Source: Shewanella electrica
Lineage (GTDB): Bacteria; Pseudomonadota; Gammaproteobacteria; Enterobacterales; Shewanellaceae
Assembly: GCF_022321485.1 (NCBI RefSeq)
Contig: NZ_JAKOGG010000003.1
Coordinates: forward strand, 425,102-489,101
Reading direction: 5' to 3'
DNA: 64,000 nucleotides
Positions within the stretch are counted from its first letter, which is position 1. The number at the start of each line of letters is the position of its first letter. The notes beneath the pieces were generated by a model. The model did not search any database and was not told where the DNA came from. It saw nothing but the letters and a program-made list of their open reading frames with translations. The translations under genes and the position numbers were made by a program. Positions 49,062-59,934 of the stretch are shown here, in pieces.

Positions 49062-49957
49062 TAGTTTTTCCCTTTACGGGCGCGTGGATGGGCACCATCG
49101 TAAACTTTGGCCAGATGTTGAAAATCGAGACTGGTATAGATTTGAGTGGTTGCCAGATTGGCGTGACCAAGGAGTTCTTGCACCGCGCGCAGATCACCAC
49201 TGGCTTCCAACAGATGGGTAGCAAACGAGTGTCGCAGTTTGTGCGGATGCACTTTGGCCGCTAATAGCTGCTGCTGGCCCCAATAACTCAAACGCGCTTG
49301 AATGCCGCGATGCGATAAGCGCCCGCCGCGTTGGCTAATAAACAAGGCGTTATCATGCTGCGGCATGGTCGCGCGATAATTGAGCCACTGCTTGATAGCC
49401 GCTATCGCTACCGAGCCGACCGGCAACAAGCGCTCTTTACTGCCCTTACCCACCACTTTCAGCTCCGCCGCTTGCAAGTCAATGTCGTTCACATTCAACG
49501 AGGCCAGTTCAGCCAGACGCAAACCAGAGGAATAAAACAGCTCCATCAACGCTTTATCGCGGGCAGAGATCGGGTCGGTAACGTCGATATCGAGCAGATG
49601 GTTAACACTGTCGGCATCGAGGTTTTTGGGCAGGGGTTTGCCCTGTTTGGGCGCGGATAACTGGGCGGCGGGATTAGCTTCTATCTGTTGTTCACGCAGC
49701 AGAAACTCAAAAAACTGCTTCTGCGCCGATAAACACAGCGACAAACTGCGCGGGCTCAAACCTTGGCGATGCAGTTTAGCTAATACCGCTTTGAGCTGCT
49801 CATAGCTCACACTTTGCCAGTCGGCAGCGGTTAACAGCGCGCCGACACGATGCAGTTCATTGAGATAGTTGCGCACGGTGTAACGGGACAACTGGCGCTC
49901 AGCGCTGAGGAAACGCTCAAATTTTTCTAGCCAAGGTGACGCCGTTAACGCTGTCAT
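49061..49957 (-). CDS. xerC: Site-specific tyrosine recombinase XerC
   Basis: Resolves chromosome dimers at dif with XerD and FtsK. 298 aa. N-terminal SAM-like DNA-binding domain, then the catalytic domain with Arg ([12 protein letters not shown]), [10 protein letters not shown] (His, Arg), [15 protein letters not shown] (His and the nucleophilic Tyr near 275). Part of the dapF-DUF484-xerC-yigB operon as in other gammaproteobacteria. Confidence 0.97.
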   Translation of the reverse strand: MTALTASPWLEKFERFLSAERQLSRYTVRNYLNELHRVGALLTAADWQSVSYEQLKAVLAKLHRQGLSPRSLSLCLSAQKQFFEFLLREQQIEANPAAQLSAPKQGKPLPKNLDADSVNHLLDIDVTDPISARDKALMELFYSSGLRLAELASLNVNDIDLQAAELKVVGKGSKERLLPVGSVAIAAIKQWLNYRATMPQHDNALFISQRGGRLSHRGIQARLSYWGQQQLLAAKVHPHKLRHSFATHLLEASGDLRAVQELLGHANLATTQIYTSLDFQHLAKVYDGAHPRARKGKN

Positions 49958-49960
49958 GAG

Positions 49961-50596
49961 TTACAACTTCGGGATCATATGGTCCAGCAACTGGCGGATC
50001 TGCTCCAGCAACATGCTGTCCATCTCGGGGTGAAAATGTGCGGCATCACCGCTAGCAATAGCAAAAATCACTTGGCCAGCATCTTCCGACAACCGCGCTA
50101 AGGATACCGAGCCGACCTCAGCACCAAACAGGCGCATCGCTTCATGATGGGTAAGCCGCCCAAAATAATAACCATCAGCCAAACGGTTACGCCAGATCAC
50201 CGACAGATCAGAGTCGATATCATGCACGGTAATCAAGCGCACGTGGCTAAAGCCAAACTCTTGTTTTAGCTCGTGTGTGAGGCTTTGGCGTAACTCGCCA
50301 ATGTCTTCACACTCGAGCAACTTTTGGCACAGCTGCAGGTTGAAGCGAAAGATGCGCTCGTTCTGCGTTGCCATGGTCATCAAGGCGGTGATCTCTTCTT
50401 CGAGTTGGCCGACACGCTGACGCAGCAGCTCTTGGCGACGCTCCACCAAAGATACCGCACCGCGTTCAACATGCGGCACTTTCATCGCTAACAACAGCTC
50501 AGGAAAGCGGTTGAAAAAGTCGGGATTATCCAGCAAATATTCGCGAATAATCTGCTCATCAAACGGCGGGTTGCGTCGAGTATTTGCCTCTGTCAT
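49961..50596 (-). CDS. DUF484-family protein
   Basis: 211 aa GAF-like protein. The N-terminal [20 protein letters not shown] is typical of DUF484 proteins (YigA family), followed by a coiled coil around 58-85. Function unknown, but it nearly always lies between dapF and xerC. It overlaps the dapF stop. Confidence 0.93.
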   Translation of the reverse strand: MTEANTRRNPPFDEQIIREYLLDNPDFFNRFPELLLAMKVPHVERGAVSLVERRQELLRQRVGQLEEEITALMTMATQNERIFRFNLQLCQKLLECEDIGELRQSLTHELKQEFGFSHVRLITVHDIDSDLSVIWRNRLADGYYFGRLTHHEAMRLFGAEVGSVSLARLSEDAGQVIFAIASGDAAHFHPEMDSMLLEQIRQLLDHMIPKL

Positions 50597-51420
50597 AGCT
50601 GTATTTGACCGTCGTAAACATGTTCCGCGGGCCCCGTCATATACAACGGACGCCCCTCACCTTCCCACGCAATGGTCAGCGAACCACCGGGCAGATCAAC
50701 TTGCACCGTTTTGGCTAACTTGCCTTGCAGTTGCCCTACCGCCGCAGCGGCACAGGCACCGCTGCCGCAGGCTAAGGTTTCTGCCGCACCACGCTCGTAC
50801 ACTCGCAGTTTGATATGTTCTGGGTTAATCACCTGCATAAAACCAACATTCACGCCTTTAGGAAAACGTTCGTGTTTGGTCAATTCGGCGCCGATACTAT
50901 CAACGTCGGTGGCAGCCACATCGTCCACTTCAATCACGCAATGGGGATTGCCCATGGAAACCACGCCGCATAAAAACGTTTGGCTTTGTGATGGCAGCAA
51001 ATAGGTTTTTTCAACCTTTTTGGCTTTAAACGGCACTAAGTTAGGCTCGAGGATCGGCACGCCCATGTTGACCGTGACTGAGCCGTTTTTCTCGAGTTTT
51101 AACAGCATCTTACCAGATGAGGTACTGACGCGAATTTTGTACTTTTGTGTCAGTCCTTTGTTTTTGACAAAACGGGCAAAACAGCGGGCACCATTACCGC
51201 ATTGTTCAACTTCGCTACCATCGGCATTGAAGATGCGGTAATGAAAATCTAATTCTGGATCGTACGGCGGCTCGACCAACAGCAGTTGGTCAAACCCGAT
51301 ACCGAAGTTGCGATCCGCCAAACGGCGGATCTGCTCAGGTGAGAAAAATACATTCTGCGTGACGGCATCGACCACCATAAAGTCGTTGCCTAGCCCATGC
51401 ATTTTGGTGAACTGAATCAA
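50593..51420 (-). CDS. dapF: Diaminopimelate epimerase
   Basis: Converts LL- to meso-diaminopimelate for lysine and peptidoglycan synthesis. 275 aa. The two active-site cysteines are in [13 protein letters not shown] and [14 protein letters not shown]-terminal [13 protein letters not shown] is diagnostic. Follows lysA in a probable operon. Confidence 0.98.
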   Translation of the reverse strand: MIQFTKMHGLGNDFMVVDAVTQNVFFSPEQIRRLADRNFGIGFDQLLLVEPPYDPELDFHYRIFNADGSEVEQCGNGARCFARFVKNKGLTQKYKIRVSTSSGKMLLKLEKNGSVTVNMGVPILEPNLVPFKAKKVEKTYLLPSQSQTFLCGVVSMGNPHCVIEVDDVAATDVDSIGAELTKHERFPKGVNVGFMQVINPEHIKLRVYERGAAETLACGSGACAAAAVGQLQGKLAKTVQVDLPGGSLTIAWEGEGRPLYMTGPAEHVYDGQIQL

Positions 51421-51465
51421 GATAACTCCTTGAACGCCACAAACAATAATCGAGTTTACGCCAGT

Positions 51466-52710
51466 TTATGGCAGTAAGGTCTCACCTTGCCACAGCTGCG
51501 CGAGTTTTTCTCGCTCACGCACCACATAGTGGTTAGTGCCATCAACCATTACCTCCGCTGCACGTGGCCGCGTGTTGTAGTTAGATGACATAGCAAAACC
51601 GTAAGCGCCGCTAGAACGCACCGCCAGCAAATCACCAGCCCGAATGGTCAGTTCGCGCGATTTACCGAGGAAGTCGCCGGTTTCGCATACTGGGCCAACC
51701 ACATCGTAAACCGCTGGCGCTCGGCTATGCTTACGCACTGGAATAATCTGTTGGTAGGCGCTGTACAGTGATGGGCGAATCAGATCGTTCATCGCACCGT
51801 CGACCACGGCGAAGTTTTTATCGGCGTTTTCTTTGAGGAACAGCACTTCAGTGATAAAGATACCCGCGTTGGCGGCAATCGCACGGCCTGGTTCAAAGAT
51901 CAACTTCAAGTTACGATCGCCTAAACGCTCCAGCAGTGCGCTAGCATAGCTACTTGGCTCTGGCGGTGTTTCACCGTTGTACGGCACGCCAAGACCACCA
52001 CCGACATCCAGATGCGAGATCTCAATCCCGCGCTCAGCCAGACGGTCAATCAACGCCAGCATGCGATCCATGGCATCGAGGAACGGTTTGAGTTCAGTCA
52101 GTTGCGAACCGATATGGCAGTCGGCACCTTTCACTTGCAGATAAGGCAGTTCCATCGCACGCACGTATGCCGCTTCCGCATCATCCATGGCGATACCAAA
52201 CTTGTTCTCTTTCAAGCCAGTAGAGATATAAGGGTGAGTTCCGGCGTCAACATCGGGGTTGATACGCAGCGATACTGGCGCAATTGTGCCTAAACCGGCA
52301 GCCACATCATTGAGGATCTCTAGCTCAGGCAGAGACTCCACGTTAAAGCAATAAATGCCCAGCTCTAGCGCCATTTTCATTTCGGCTGGGGTTTTACCTA
52401 CACCAGAAAACACCACTTTGGCCGGATCACCACCGGCGGCAATCACCCGCGCCAGTTCGCCACCAGAGACGATATCAAAACCACTGCCCATGCGCGCCAG
52501 CAAGTTAAGCACCGCTAAGTTGGAATTGGCTTTAACGGCGTAACAAATCATGTGTGGATGCTCTGCGACCGCAGAGTCAAATGCGTGCCAATGGCGTTCC
52601 AACGTTGCACGCGAATAGATATATAGCGGCGTACCATATTGAGCGGCTAGCTCAGCCACACTACACTCTTCAGCAAAGAGTTGCTTTTCCTGATACTGAA
52701 AGTGGTCCAC
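51466..52710 (-). CDS. lysA: Diaminopimelate decarboxylase
   Basis: PLP enzyme making lysine from meso-diaminopimelate. 414 aa. The PLP lysine is in ICYAVKANSN near residue 60; further motifs are GGGLGVPY, the FEPGRAIAANAG phosphate-binding segment and the CETGDFLG active-site cysteine. It follows lptM by one base and precedes dapF, the usual gammaproteobacterial order. Confidence 0.98.
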   Translation of the reverse strand: MDHFQYQEKQLFAEECSVAELAAQYGTPLYIYSRATLERHWHAFDSAVAEHPHMICYAVKANSNLAVLNLLARMGSGFDIVSGGELARVIAAGGDPAKVVFSGVGKTPAEMKMALELGIYCFNVESLPELEILNDVAAGLGTIAPVSLRINPDVDAGTHPYISTGLKENKFGIAMDDAEAAYVRAMELPYLQVKGADCHIGSQLTELKPFLDAMDRMLALIDRLAERGIEISHLDVGGGLGVPYNGETPPEPSSYASALLERLGDRNLKLIFEPGRAIAANAGIFITEVLFLKENADKNFAVVDGAMNDLIRPSLYSAYQQIIPVRKHSRAPAVYDVVGPVCETGDFLGKSRELTIRAGDLLAVRSSGAYGFAMSSNYNTRPRAAEVMVDGTNHYVVREREKLAQLWQGETLLP

Positions 52711-52711
52711 G

Positions 52712-52861
52712 TTACTCTCCTTGCGCTGTCGGCTGTGGCGCAGTATTTACTGGGGCTTGCACCTTATTGGGTGTTTTAGTCGGCGTTTTATATAACGGTC
52801 CTTTCTGGCCGCAGCCCACAAGTAACAAGGACAACATCATGAGGGATAAAAGTCGTTTCAT
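52712..52861 (-). CDS. lptM: Small lipoprotein LptM (YifL)
   Basis: 49 aa lipoprotein. Signal helix [10 protein letters not shown] with the lipobox LLVGC-G at residue 17 and the family's GCGQKGPLY motif right after it. In E. coli LptM promotes disulfide maturation of the LptD/E translocon. The gene lies directly upstream of lysA, with the same neighbours as in E. coli. Confidence 0.9.
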   Translation of the reverse strand: MKRLLSLMMLSLLLVGCGQKGPLYKTPTKTPNKVQAPVNTAPQPTAQGE

Positions 52862-52941
52862 TTCACTCAACATCTGTGCATCAAAAATACATTGGCCTTA
52901 TAATCGCATTCATCTTGATGAAAGCAAAGGACAGATATTGC

Positions 52942-53271
52942 ATGGCTATGACAGATACGCAATATCATCAACTCGCTGATGATATGTTTGAAAAGATTGA
53001 AGCTGCCATTGAACAGGCCATTGATGAGCAAGGGGCAGATATCGATATTGATGCCTCGGGCAATGTGCTGCAACTGGAGTTTGGTGACAGCGCTAAGTTG
53101 GTCATTAACAAGCAAGAACCTTTGCATGAGCTATGGGTTGCCTCGCGTTTTGGTGGCTTCCACTTTGCTTATGTAGATGGCAAATGGCTGGATCAACGTA
53201 ACGGCGGTGAGTTTATGCCGTTCGTGCGTGACACCATCACGCAACTGAGTGGTTTAACGCTGGATATCTAA
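52942..53271 (+). CDS. cyaY: Frataxin-like iron-sulfur cluster regulator CyaY
   Basis: 109 aa frataxin fold. An acidic N-terminal helix ([17 protein letters not shown]) and the sheet motifs [20 protein letters not shown] and [11 protein letters not shown] are conserved. It moderates Fe-S assembly by IscS. The ATG at 52942 has AAAGGA ten bases upstream; an ATG two codons later matches E. coli better. Divergent from lptM. Confidence 0.96.
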   Translation: MAMTDTQYHQLADDMFEKIEAAIEQAIDEQGADIDIDASGNVLQLEFGDSAKLVINKQEPLHELWVASRFGGFHFAYVDGKWLDQRNGGEFMPFVRDTITQLSGLTLDI

Positions 53272-53277
53272 CCGCCG

Positions 53278-55713
53278 TTAGAATTGTGATTGTGCCATTG
53301 AGGATGACAAGCCAAATGGCACAATATGCGGCGCATGTTGTTCACCCGTCACTAAAAAAAACTGCGGGAAATTAAAGCGATGCTTGAGATTATGCACATC
53401 ATCAAAGGCAAAGTGTTGCGACACCTGATTCACTAAATCATTCACATCTTGCGCCGCCTGCACGTAGTGGCTCAACGCATTCACTTCATCTAACACCAAC
53501 ACGTTGACCTGCTCTCCATTGGGTTGCAAGAAATACTGCACCACACCTTTTACCGCCACGTTTTGGATGCCAAGTGGCAAACTGCTGAGTGAGACTTGAC
53601 CACCATCTTGGCTGGCGACCGTATCTAAATTACCACGCACCACCTGTTGGTACAGCGAGGTGACATCACTGAGATCGCGATAACATACGCCCTTATCATC
53701 CACAAAAATCCCAAAACGTTTATCACGGAGTTGCAGTGGTTGAACTAAGGTACAGCCTTTTTCGGCGCGGTGGATTAACTTAATCAATTGACGAAACAGC
53801 TGACACAGCGCTGCCGCTAATTGAGTGCGCGCCTTAATCGAGCCGCTGAACACTTGAATATTAAGATTGGCCGGTGAGCGTTTGAGTCCTGGCGCTAAAA
53901 ACTGGATCAGTTCCAATAGCCCAAGCTCCTGACTAAATTCATAGCTATGCCATTCGCCCCACGAGTTCTGCGTCAGTAGCTGAATACTGCCCAACAAACA
54001 CTGCTGCCGACGGCCCACCGACAGCGGATTGATGCCCAACAAATCAACCATTATCTCCTGTCCCAGCCATTGCGTTGTGGGGTCATATTCCAAATTGACC
54101 AACAGAATGACTTGACGATAAAACCATGGCTGACACAAATCGAGCTTGGCTACACGCCGTTCGCATTCGGTTAAGCGTGGCACCAACCGTCGCGCCACAT
54201 AAGACAGGCAACGACTGCGCCGTGCCGAATCGGCAAACAGATGCCAACGGGTATTTTTATCGGCCACGCCGTTCAAGCAGGCCCAAGCGACCACCGAGGC
54301 AATATTATCCGCGTGATAGATCGCCGACTCGCCCATAAACAACTTGGGCACCGGCTTGACACGGTACAGCGCGCATTGCTGCTGCGAATCACTTTTGACG
54401 ATGGTGAGATGCGGCTCAACAATCGACTGGCTCCACAGCGGGTTGAGTTTGAGCAGTTGCTGAGCATCTTCGCTAAAGTAGGTGTGTAACTTACGCGTGA
54501 GTAGGCTTAAGTCTTCAATTTTAAAGCTCTTGCTCAACTGGTGTGTCGAAGCAAAGCGCAGCAGATTTTGATAGCTCACCAACATCAGTTGGTTGAGTTG
54601 TTCGTTAAACCATTGCAACTCGCCGCTATGCCACTGATGGCAGTTATCTAAGGTTGCCACGAGGCTGTAAGGCCATTCCCAATCACGTACCAATTTACGC
54701 AGATCGTGGAAACGCCAATCTTGGCGCGTGTGCGGATCACTCAAACGAATACCGCATTTGAGATAAAAGCAGCGCCGCGCAATTTCCAAGCGGCGAAAAT
54801 CGCCGAGACGCGTGAGATGACGCTCGATGGTGAAATACAGTTGTAGATAGGGGTCATTATCGGTGGAGAAATTGCCCTCGTCAGTGAGATGCCAAATCTC
54901 TTCAGATACCAACCGAGTTTTTGGATATTCACTGGCGTAAGCCTCCAACAGCAGTACTTTCAGCAGCGCTTTATGGGGCTTATCCAAGCCTTTGTAGAGT
55001 TGCCACAATGAAGCGCCAAAATATTCGCTGGCGGGCAACTCACGCATGTCACCCAAATACAGTAATTGCTCAGGATCGGGCACACCTTCAGGCCACCACA
55101 CCACTGGCTTACCGGCCAATCGAATATGACTGCGATAAAATTCATCCAGCAATAGCCAGTGTTGTGCACTGCCGCAATGTTCTTGGCCGAGTACTTCCCA
55201 TTCGTCGCTGGAAGGTTGCTGCACTTGTTGCTGCCGCCACTTAAAATGCTCTGGCTGCAACAGGTAGAAGTTCACCTCAAAATCAAAGTCGGCAAACCAT
55301 TGATGCAACAATGCGGTTTTCTGACGTAATAACCTTAGCCCGGCACAGCTAATACCCATGCTATGCACCAGCCACACATCGACATCACTTTTAGGGTTTT
55401 GCCCAAAACTGGCGGTACTGCCCATCACATACACGCCTTCCAACCGGGGTTTGACCGCAGTGGCGGCGTTACAGGTTAACTTGAGTTTAGTGAGCGCGTC
55501 GGTGTGCTGCTGTTGCAGCTCAAATTGGCTAATGCCTCGCGGCGTATGAGGATTGTTGTAACCGGGTAAGCGTGCATCGTGGTAATGCAGCAGTACAGGG
55601 ATCAGCGCAAACAACTGCTGTTGCAGTGGAGAAAACAATGCTTGCGCACGCGCGAGCCGTACTCGATTGAGTCGCTCGGCAGAGGCAAAATACTGCTGCT
55701 GGCGCTGTATCAT
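53278..55713 (-). CDS. cyaA: Class I adenylate cyclase
   Basis: Makes cAMP from ATP for CRP signalling. 811 aa. N-terminal catalytic domain with the nucleotidyltransferase motif GSTASFGQNPKSDVDVWLV near residue 105-125; the C-terminal regulatory half is complete. Convergent with cyaY and divergent from hemC, the arrangement of S. oneidensis. A CRP-like site lies in the shared promoter region. Confidence 0.97.
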   Translation of the reverse strand: MIQRQQQYFASAERLNRVRLARAQALFSPLQQQLFALIPVLLHYHDARLPGYNNPHTPRGISQFELQQQHTDALTKLKLTCNAATAVKPRLEGVYVMGSTASFGQNPKSDVDVWLVHSMGISCAGLRLLRQKTALLHQWFADFDFEVNFYLLQPEHFKWRQQQVQQPSSDEWEVLGQEHCGSAQHWLLLDEFYRSHIRLAGKPVVWWPEGVPDPEQLLYLGDMRELPASEYFGASLWQLYKGLDKPHKALLKVLLLEAYASEYPKTRLVSEEIWHLTDEGNFSTDNDPYLQLYFTIERHLTRLGDFRRLEIARRCFYLKCGIRLSDPHTRQDWRFHDLRKLVRDWEWPYSLVATLDNCHQWHSGELQWFNEQLNQLMLVSYQNLLRFASTHQLSKSFKIEDLSLLTRKLHTYFSEDAQQLLKLNPLWSQSIVEPHLTIVKSDSQQQCALYRVKPVPKLFMGESAIYHADNIASVVAWACLNGVADKNTRWHLFADSARRSRCLSYVARRLVPRLTECERRVAKLDLCQPWFYRQVILLVNLEYDPTTQWLGQEIMVDLLGINPLSVGRRQQCLLGSIQLLTQNSWGEWHSYEFSQELGLLELIQFLAPGLKRSPANLNIQVFSGSIKARTQLAAALCQLFRQLIKLIHRAEKGCTLVQPLQLRDKRFGIFVDDKGVCYRDLSDVTSLYQQVVRGNLDTVASQDGGQVSLSSLPLGIQNVAVKGVVQYFLQPNGEQVNVLVLDEVNALSHYVQAAQDVNDLVNQVSQHFAFDDVHNLKHRFNFPQFFLVTGEQHAPHIVPFGLSSSMAQSQF

Positions 55714-55778
55714 CCGTACTACTCACTTCCTTGCTTAAGTAACCACTAATACTAACATGTTTGTCACATTCAGCAAGT

Positions 55779-55800
55779 ATTTGCGATGCGCATCACACTT
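55779..55800. promoter_or_regulatory. CRP-cAMP site between cyaA and hemC
   Basis: TGCGA-TGCGCA-TCACA (55782-55797) matches the TGTGA-N6-TCACA core at nine of ten bases and is surrounded by T- and A-rich flanks. In E. coli CRP represses cyaA at such a site. Here it could close a feedback loop on cAMP. Confidence 0.7.
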
Positions 55801-55921
55801 TTACTGTATGAGTTATTCGCTTAAATGCAAAGATTGCGGGCTGGCTCGTGCTAATCACTTGCTGGCAATGTTAGCATTGCCGCAATTACTTACATTACAT
55901 AACTTACGGAACATTTCGGGC

Positions 55922-56851
55922 ATGTCAGACAATCTTATTCGCATTGCTACTCGTAAAAGTCCGCTCGCCATGTGGCAGGCAGAATTTGTCAAAGCAGAAT
56001 TGGAACGCATTCATCCGGGGTTGCAGGTCGAGCTGCTGCCGATGAGCACTAAAGGTGACATCATTCTGGATACGCCGCTGGCTAAAGTAGGCGGTAAAGG
56101 CTTATTTGTGAAAGAGCTGGAAGTTGCCATGCTCGAAGGCCAAGCGGATATCGCAGTGCACTCGATGAAAGATGTGCCAGTGGAATTTCCGGAAGGCTTA
56201 GGTTTGCAAGTGATCTGCAAACGTGAAGACCCACGCGATGCGTTCGTGTCTAACACTTACAAAACCTTATCTGAGCTACCACAAGGTGCGGTGGTGGGCA
56301 CTTCAAGCCTGCGTCGTCAATGCCAATTGCGTGAAAGCCGTCCTGACTTAGTGATTAAAGATTTGCGCGGTAACGTGGGCACTCGCCTGAGCAAACTTGA
56401 TGCTGGCGACTACGATGCCATTATCCTCGCCGCTGCCGGTTTGATCCGTTTGGAACTCAAAGAGCGCATCACTAGCTTTATCGAAACCAGTGAATCGCTG
56501 CCAGCGAACGGCCAAGGTGCCGTTGGTATTGAATGCCGCAGCGACGACGCGCGCGTTAAAGCGCTGTTGGCACCGTTAGAACACAAAGAAACTCGCTACC
56601 GTGTATTGGCCGAACGCGCCATGAACACCCGCTTGGAAGGCGGTTGCCAAGTACCGATTGGCGCATTTGCTGAAATCACGGGTGACGACATGTTGCTGCG
56701 CGGCTTGGTGGGTAACCCTGACGGTTCCGAAGTGATCCGCGGTGAAATCAGCGGCAAAGTAAGTGAAGCAGAAGCGTTGGGCATCGCCTTGGCAGATGAG
56801 CTGCTGGGCAAAGGTGCCAAAGCGATTTTGCAGGCGGTTTACGGTAACTAA
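55922..56851 (+). CDS. hemC: Porphobilinogen deaminase (hydroxymethylbilane synthase)
   Basis: Joins four porphobilinogens into hydroxymethylbilane, the haem and sirohaem precursor. 309 aa from the ATG at 55922. [20 protein letters not shown] is the family start, [12 protein letters not shown] carries the catalytic Asp and [12 protein letters not shown] the dipyrromethane-binding Cys. Longer upstream frames (to 55757) are ignored because they overlap the promoter region. Confidence 0.98.
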   Translation: MSDNLIRIATRKSPLAMWQAEFVKAELERIHPGLQVELLPMSTKGDIILDTPLAKVGGKGLFVKELEVAMLEGQADIAVHSMKDVPVEFPEGLGLQVICKREDPRDAFVSNTYKTLSELPQGAVVGTSSLRRQCQLRESRPDLVIKDLRGNVGTRLSKLDAGDYDAIILAAAGLIRLELKERITSFIETSESLPANGQGAVGIECRSDDARVKALLAPLEHKETRYRVLAERAMNTRLEGGCQVPIGAFAEITGDDMLLRGLVGNPDGSEVIRGEISGKVSEAEALGIALADELLGKGAKAILQAVYGN

Positions 56852-56859
56852 TCCCGCTT

Positions 56860-57582
56860 ATGAAGCTGCTGCTAACTCGGCCTGCTGGCCGAAATGACGC
56901 CATGATAGGATCTCTCAAGCAACGAGAGATCCCGTTTATGGAAACCCCGCTATTGCAGATCTCCACCATCGCTGCGCCGCAGCTCAATCAGCAACTGGCC
57001 GCAGCGGATATCGTTATTTTTATCAGCACCAATGCCGTCACTTGTGCGCAAACCAGTGTCAGCCATTGGCCCACCACGGCGCAATATTACGCCGTGGGTC
57101 AAGCCACCACTCAAGCATTAGCAGCACTGGGAATTACAGCGCACAGCACGCCGTTAGATAACCAACAAACCGAAGGGCTGCTGAGCCTAGATGGCTTACA
57201 ACCTGCTGTGGTCAAGGGCAAACGTATTGTGATTGTCCGTGGCGTCGGCGGCCGTGAAACCTTAGCGCAACAACTGCAAACGTTTGGGGCACAGCTGCAA
57301 TACTGCGAAGTTTATCAACGCCAATGCCCGCCCTACGACAGCCAAACGTTAGTTAAATCATGGCGAGACTTTGGCATTGATACGATTGTGATCACCAGTG
57401 GTGAAGCACTTGTTAACCTAATCAACCTCGTCACTAAAGAAAATTTCTCTTGGCTGCTGGCATGTCATATCATAGTGCCCAGTATTCGGGTGGAACAGCA
57501 AGCCAATAAATCAGGATTCCGTTATATAACCAACGCTGGTGCAGCCAATGATCAGGCTGTGTTAGCGGCGTTGTCGCTGTAA
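56860..57582 (+). CDS. hemD: Uroporphyrinogen-III synthase
   Basis: Closes and inverts ring D of hydroxymethylbilane to uroporphyrinogen III. 240 aa, two-domain fold. The family is weakly conserved, but the start LLLTRPAGRND, FISTNAV, VGQATTQAL and IVRGVGGRE-LA fit. It starts eight bases after the hemC stop. Confidence 0.93.
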   Translation: MKLLLTRPAGRNDAMIGSLKQREIPFMETPLLQISTIAAPQLNQQLAAADIVIFISTNAVTCAQTSVSHWPTTAQYYAVGQATTQALAALGITAHSTPLDNQQTEGLLSLDGLQPAVVKGKRIVIVRGVGGRETLAQQLQTFGAQLQYCEVYQRQCPPYDSQTLVKSWRDFGIDTIVITSGEALVNLINLVTKENFSWLLACHIIVPSIRVEQQANKSGFRYITNAGAANDQAVLAALSL

Positions 57583-57619
57583 CTATCCCCCGGTTTTCAC
57601 ATTCTCTAGGACTGGTTTT

Positions 57620-58756
57620 ATGGACAACGAGAAAGCGCCAGCTGAACAACTGCAACACCAAGAACATGCCCAAGCTTCGACCGAGGCAACCACGGCACCC
57701 TCTCAATCAAGCAATGACACCGCTGTAGCCACTCAAGCTCGTTCACCTTGGCCGATGCGTTTAGGTTTACTGTTAGTCACCTTGTTGGCAATTGCCGCAC
57801 TAGCCGCCAGCTTCTGGCTGTATCAACAGATACAACAGCAACAGTTGCAAAACCAACAGCTGCAACAGCAGATTGTGCAAGCGCAGAACGCGCCAACACA
57901 GCAACTACAACAGTTGAGCCAAGCGCTGCAAACGCAACAGCAACAGCTGGGTGATACCCAAAACACACTGCAAAAAATGCAGCAAACTGAAGAGCAGCTT
58001 GGCACTAAAGTCGCCGCGCTGGCACAACGTCATCCAAACCATTGGCTCGCCGCCGAAGCGGAATACTTAGTACGTCTGGCCGGTCGAAAACTCTGGTTAG
58101 AAAAAGATCCGCAAACTGCGGTGGGTTTGTTAAAAGCCGCCGATGAACGTATCGCCGCCATGCAAGAATCATCCTTAGTGCCGCTGCGCCGCGCCATTGC
58201 CGAAGATATTACCGCAGTGAGCGAAATCAAAAATGCCGATATTGCGGGTACCGTGTATGCGTTGGATGGCGTGATCGCCAAGTTAGAGAAAATGCCGCTC
58301 AATCGTTTGCAACAGCAAGATGAGCCAGAGGCTGACGATCAGCAAGTCACCACGTCCCTCAGCGATTGGCGCACCAACCTAGCGAAAACTTGGCGTGCAT
58401 TAAAAGATGATTTTTTCACCATTCGCAAAGTGTCTACCGATGTCACGCCGCTGCTGTCAGGCAAACAAGAATGGTATTTGGAAGAAAATATCCGCAACAA
58501 GCTCCTGCAAGCACAACTCGCGCTGTATCAATATAACGAGCTGAACTACCGCCAATCGATCACCCTCGCGCGTAAATGGATTCAGCAATATTACGACTTG
58601 GAAGACAGCAGCACCCAAGAGGTGTTAGCCAGTTTAGAAGCACTGGCCAGCTTGAAACTTGATGCCATTACCGTGCAGCAGTTTAATTCCAGCAAGCAAC
58701 TTAAGCAGTTGGTGACGTATGGCAACCTCCTACCGAATGAGGAGGTTGCGCCATGA
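57620..58756 (+). CDS. hemX: HemX-like membrane protein
   Basis: 378 aa. One membrane helix at about residues 51-71 after an acidic, Gln/Ala-rich cytoplasmic segment, then a long Gln-rich coiled coil (about 72-130) and a C-terminal globular part. Encoded between hemD and hemY as in E. coli, where its exact role is unsettled. It overlaps hemY by four bases (ATGA). Confidence 0.9.
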   Translation: MDNEKAPAEQLQHQEHAQASTEATTAPSQSSNDTAVATQARSPWPMRLGLLLVTLLAIAALAASFWLYQQIQQQQLQNQQLQQQIVQAQNAPTQQLQQLSQALQTQQQQLGDTQNTLQKMQQTEEQLGTKVAALAQRHPNHWLAAEAEYLVRLAGRKLWLEKDPQTAVGLLKAADERIAAMQESSLVPLRRAIAEDITAVSEIKNADIAGTVYALDGVIAKLEKMPLNRLQQQDEPEADDQQVTTSLSDWRTNLAKTWRALKDDFFTIRKVSTDVTPLLSGKQEWYLEENIRNKLLQAQLALYQYNELNYRQSITLARKWIQQYYDLEDSSTQEVLASLEALASLKLDAITVQQFNSSKQLKQLVTYGNLLPNEEVAP

Positions 58757-59922
58757 TCCGAGTGCTGTTTTATCTGATCATCATTCTCGCTGGCGCCCTG
58801 CTCAGCCCGCTGATTGTCGGCAATAAAGGATATGTTTATATCTCGTTTCTCGGCTGGCAGCTGGAAACCAGTGTGATTTTTGCCATCGTAGCGATGATTT
58901 TGTTTTACGGCGTATTACAACTGGTTGAGTGGGTGGTCGTCTCCGTGCTCAATGTGGTGCTCACTAGCCGCTATCTGCCACAACGCTGGCGCCGGAAAGC
59001 CGCGCGTAAGCACACCTTAGTTGGTGCACTGGCGATGGCCGAAGAAAACTGGCCTACCGCCGAACGCGCCATGCGCAAAGGTGCCGAACAAGGCGAAATT
59101 CCAGTGCTCAACTATCTGGCTGCTGCCCGTGCGGCGCAATATCAGTTGAAGACCGAAGAGCGCGACGAATACTTAGAAAAAGCGGCAGAGTTGCCGTTGG
59201 CATTTGAAGCGGTAACCGCCGCCAGAACCCGCTACTTACTGCGCAGTGGTGACGAAACCGCCGCCAGGACTGAATTGGACAAACTACAACCGAGCGCAAA
59301 AAGTAAAACGCCACTGCTGAAACTGGCGCGCGATGTCTATCAAGCACAGCACGACTGGGCCGCGCTACGCACCATTTTGCCGGCGCTATTCAAACGCCAA
59401 CTGATTGATGAGCCGCAATACCAACAGCTCAACAACCAAGCATGCACTGCACTCTTGCAACAAGCTGGTGCTCAAGATTTAGCACAACTCAATGCGTGTT
59501 GGGCCAGTTTTTCTCGCCAAGAGAAAACCCAAGATGCGTTAATCGCAGCGTATGCTGAACAACTGCATCTGCTTGAGCAACACGATGAAGCGATCAAACT
59601 ACTAAGCAAACCCGTAAAACATGACGCCGATGACGCGGTGTTTAACGTGATTGCCCGCATCATCTCAGCGGACGATAGCGCACTGTTAAAACTATTGCAG
59701 TCCATTGAGGTGAAGTGCCAAAACCGTATCGCCTATCAACGCTGCATGGCGCAAGTGTATGCACAGTTACGCGAGCCACAACAACAATTGGCAGCGTTGC
59801 AAAAGTTAGCCACTCAAGACCCATCGGCAAACAACTATCTCGCACTGGCGCGCGTACATGAGCAACTTGCTCAGCAACAACAGGCTGCCGATGCTTATCG
59901 TGCCGCCGCGCAAGCTCTCTGA
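58753..59922 (+). CDS. hemY: HemY-like TPR membrane protein
   Basis: 389 aa. Two N-terminal helices (about 1-20 and 38-60) and tetratricopeptide-like repeats in the rest. The gammaproteobacterial HemY family, thought to be linked to haem synthesis but not the Bacillus protoporphyrinogen oxidase of the same name. Last gene of hemCDXY, followed by a perfect inverted repeat. Confidence 0.9.
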   Translation: MIRVLFYLIIILAGALLSPLIVGNKGYVYISFLGWQLETSVIFAIVAMILFYGVLQLVEWVVVSVLNVVLTSRYLPQRWRRKAARKHTLVGALAMAEENWPTAERAMRKGAEQGEIPVLNYLAAARAAQYQLKTEERDEYLEKAAELPLAFEAVTAARTRYLLRSGDETAARTELDKLQPSAKSKTPLLKLARDVYQAQHDWAALRTILPALFKRQLIDEPQYQQLNNQACTALLQQAGAQDLAQLNACWASFSRQEKTQDALIAAYAEQLHLLEQHDEAIKLLSKPVKHDADDAVFNVIARIISADDSALLKLLQSIEVKCQNRIAYQRCMAQVYAQLREPQQQLAALQKLATQDPSANNYLALARVHEQLAQQQQAADAYRAAAQAL

Positions 59923-59934
59923 TCTTTCGTTGCA

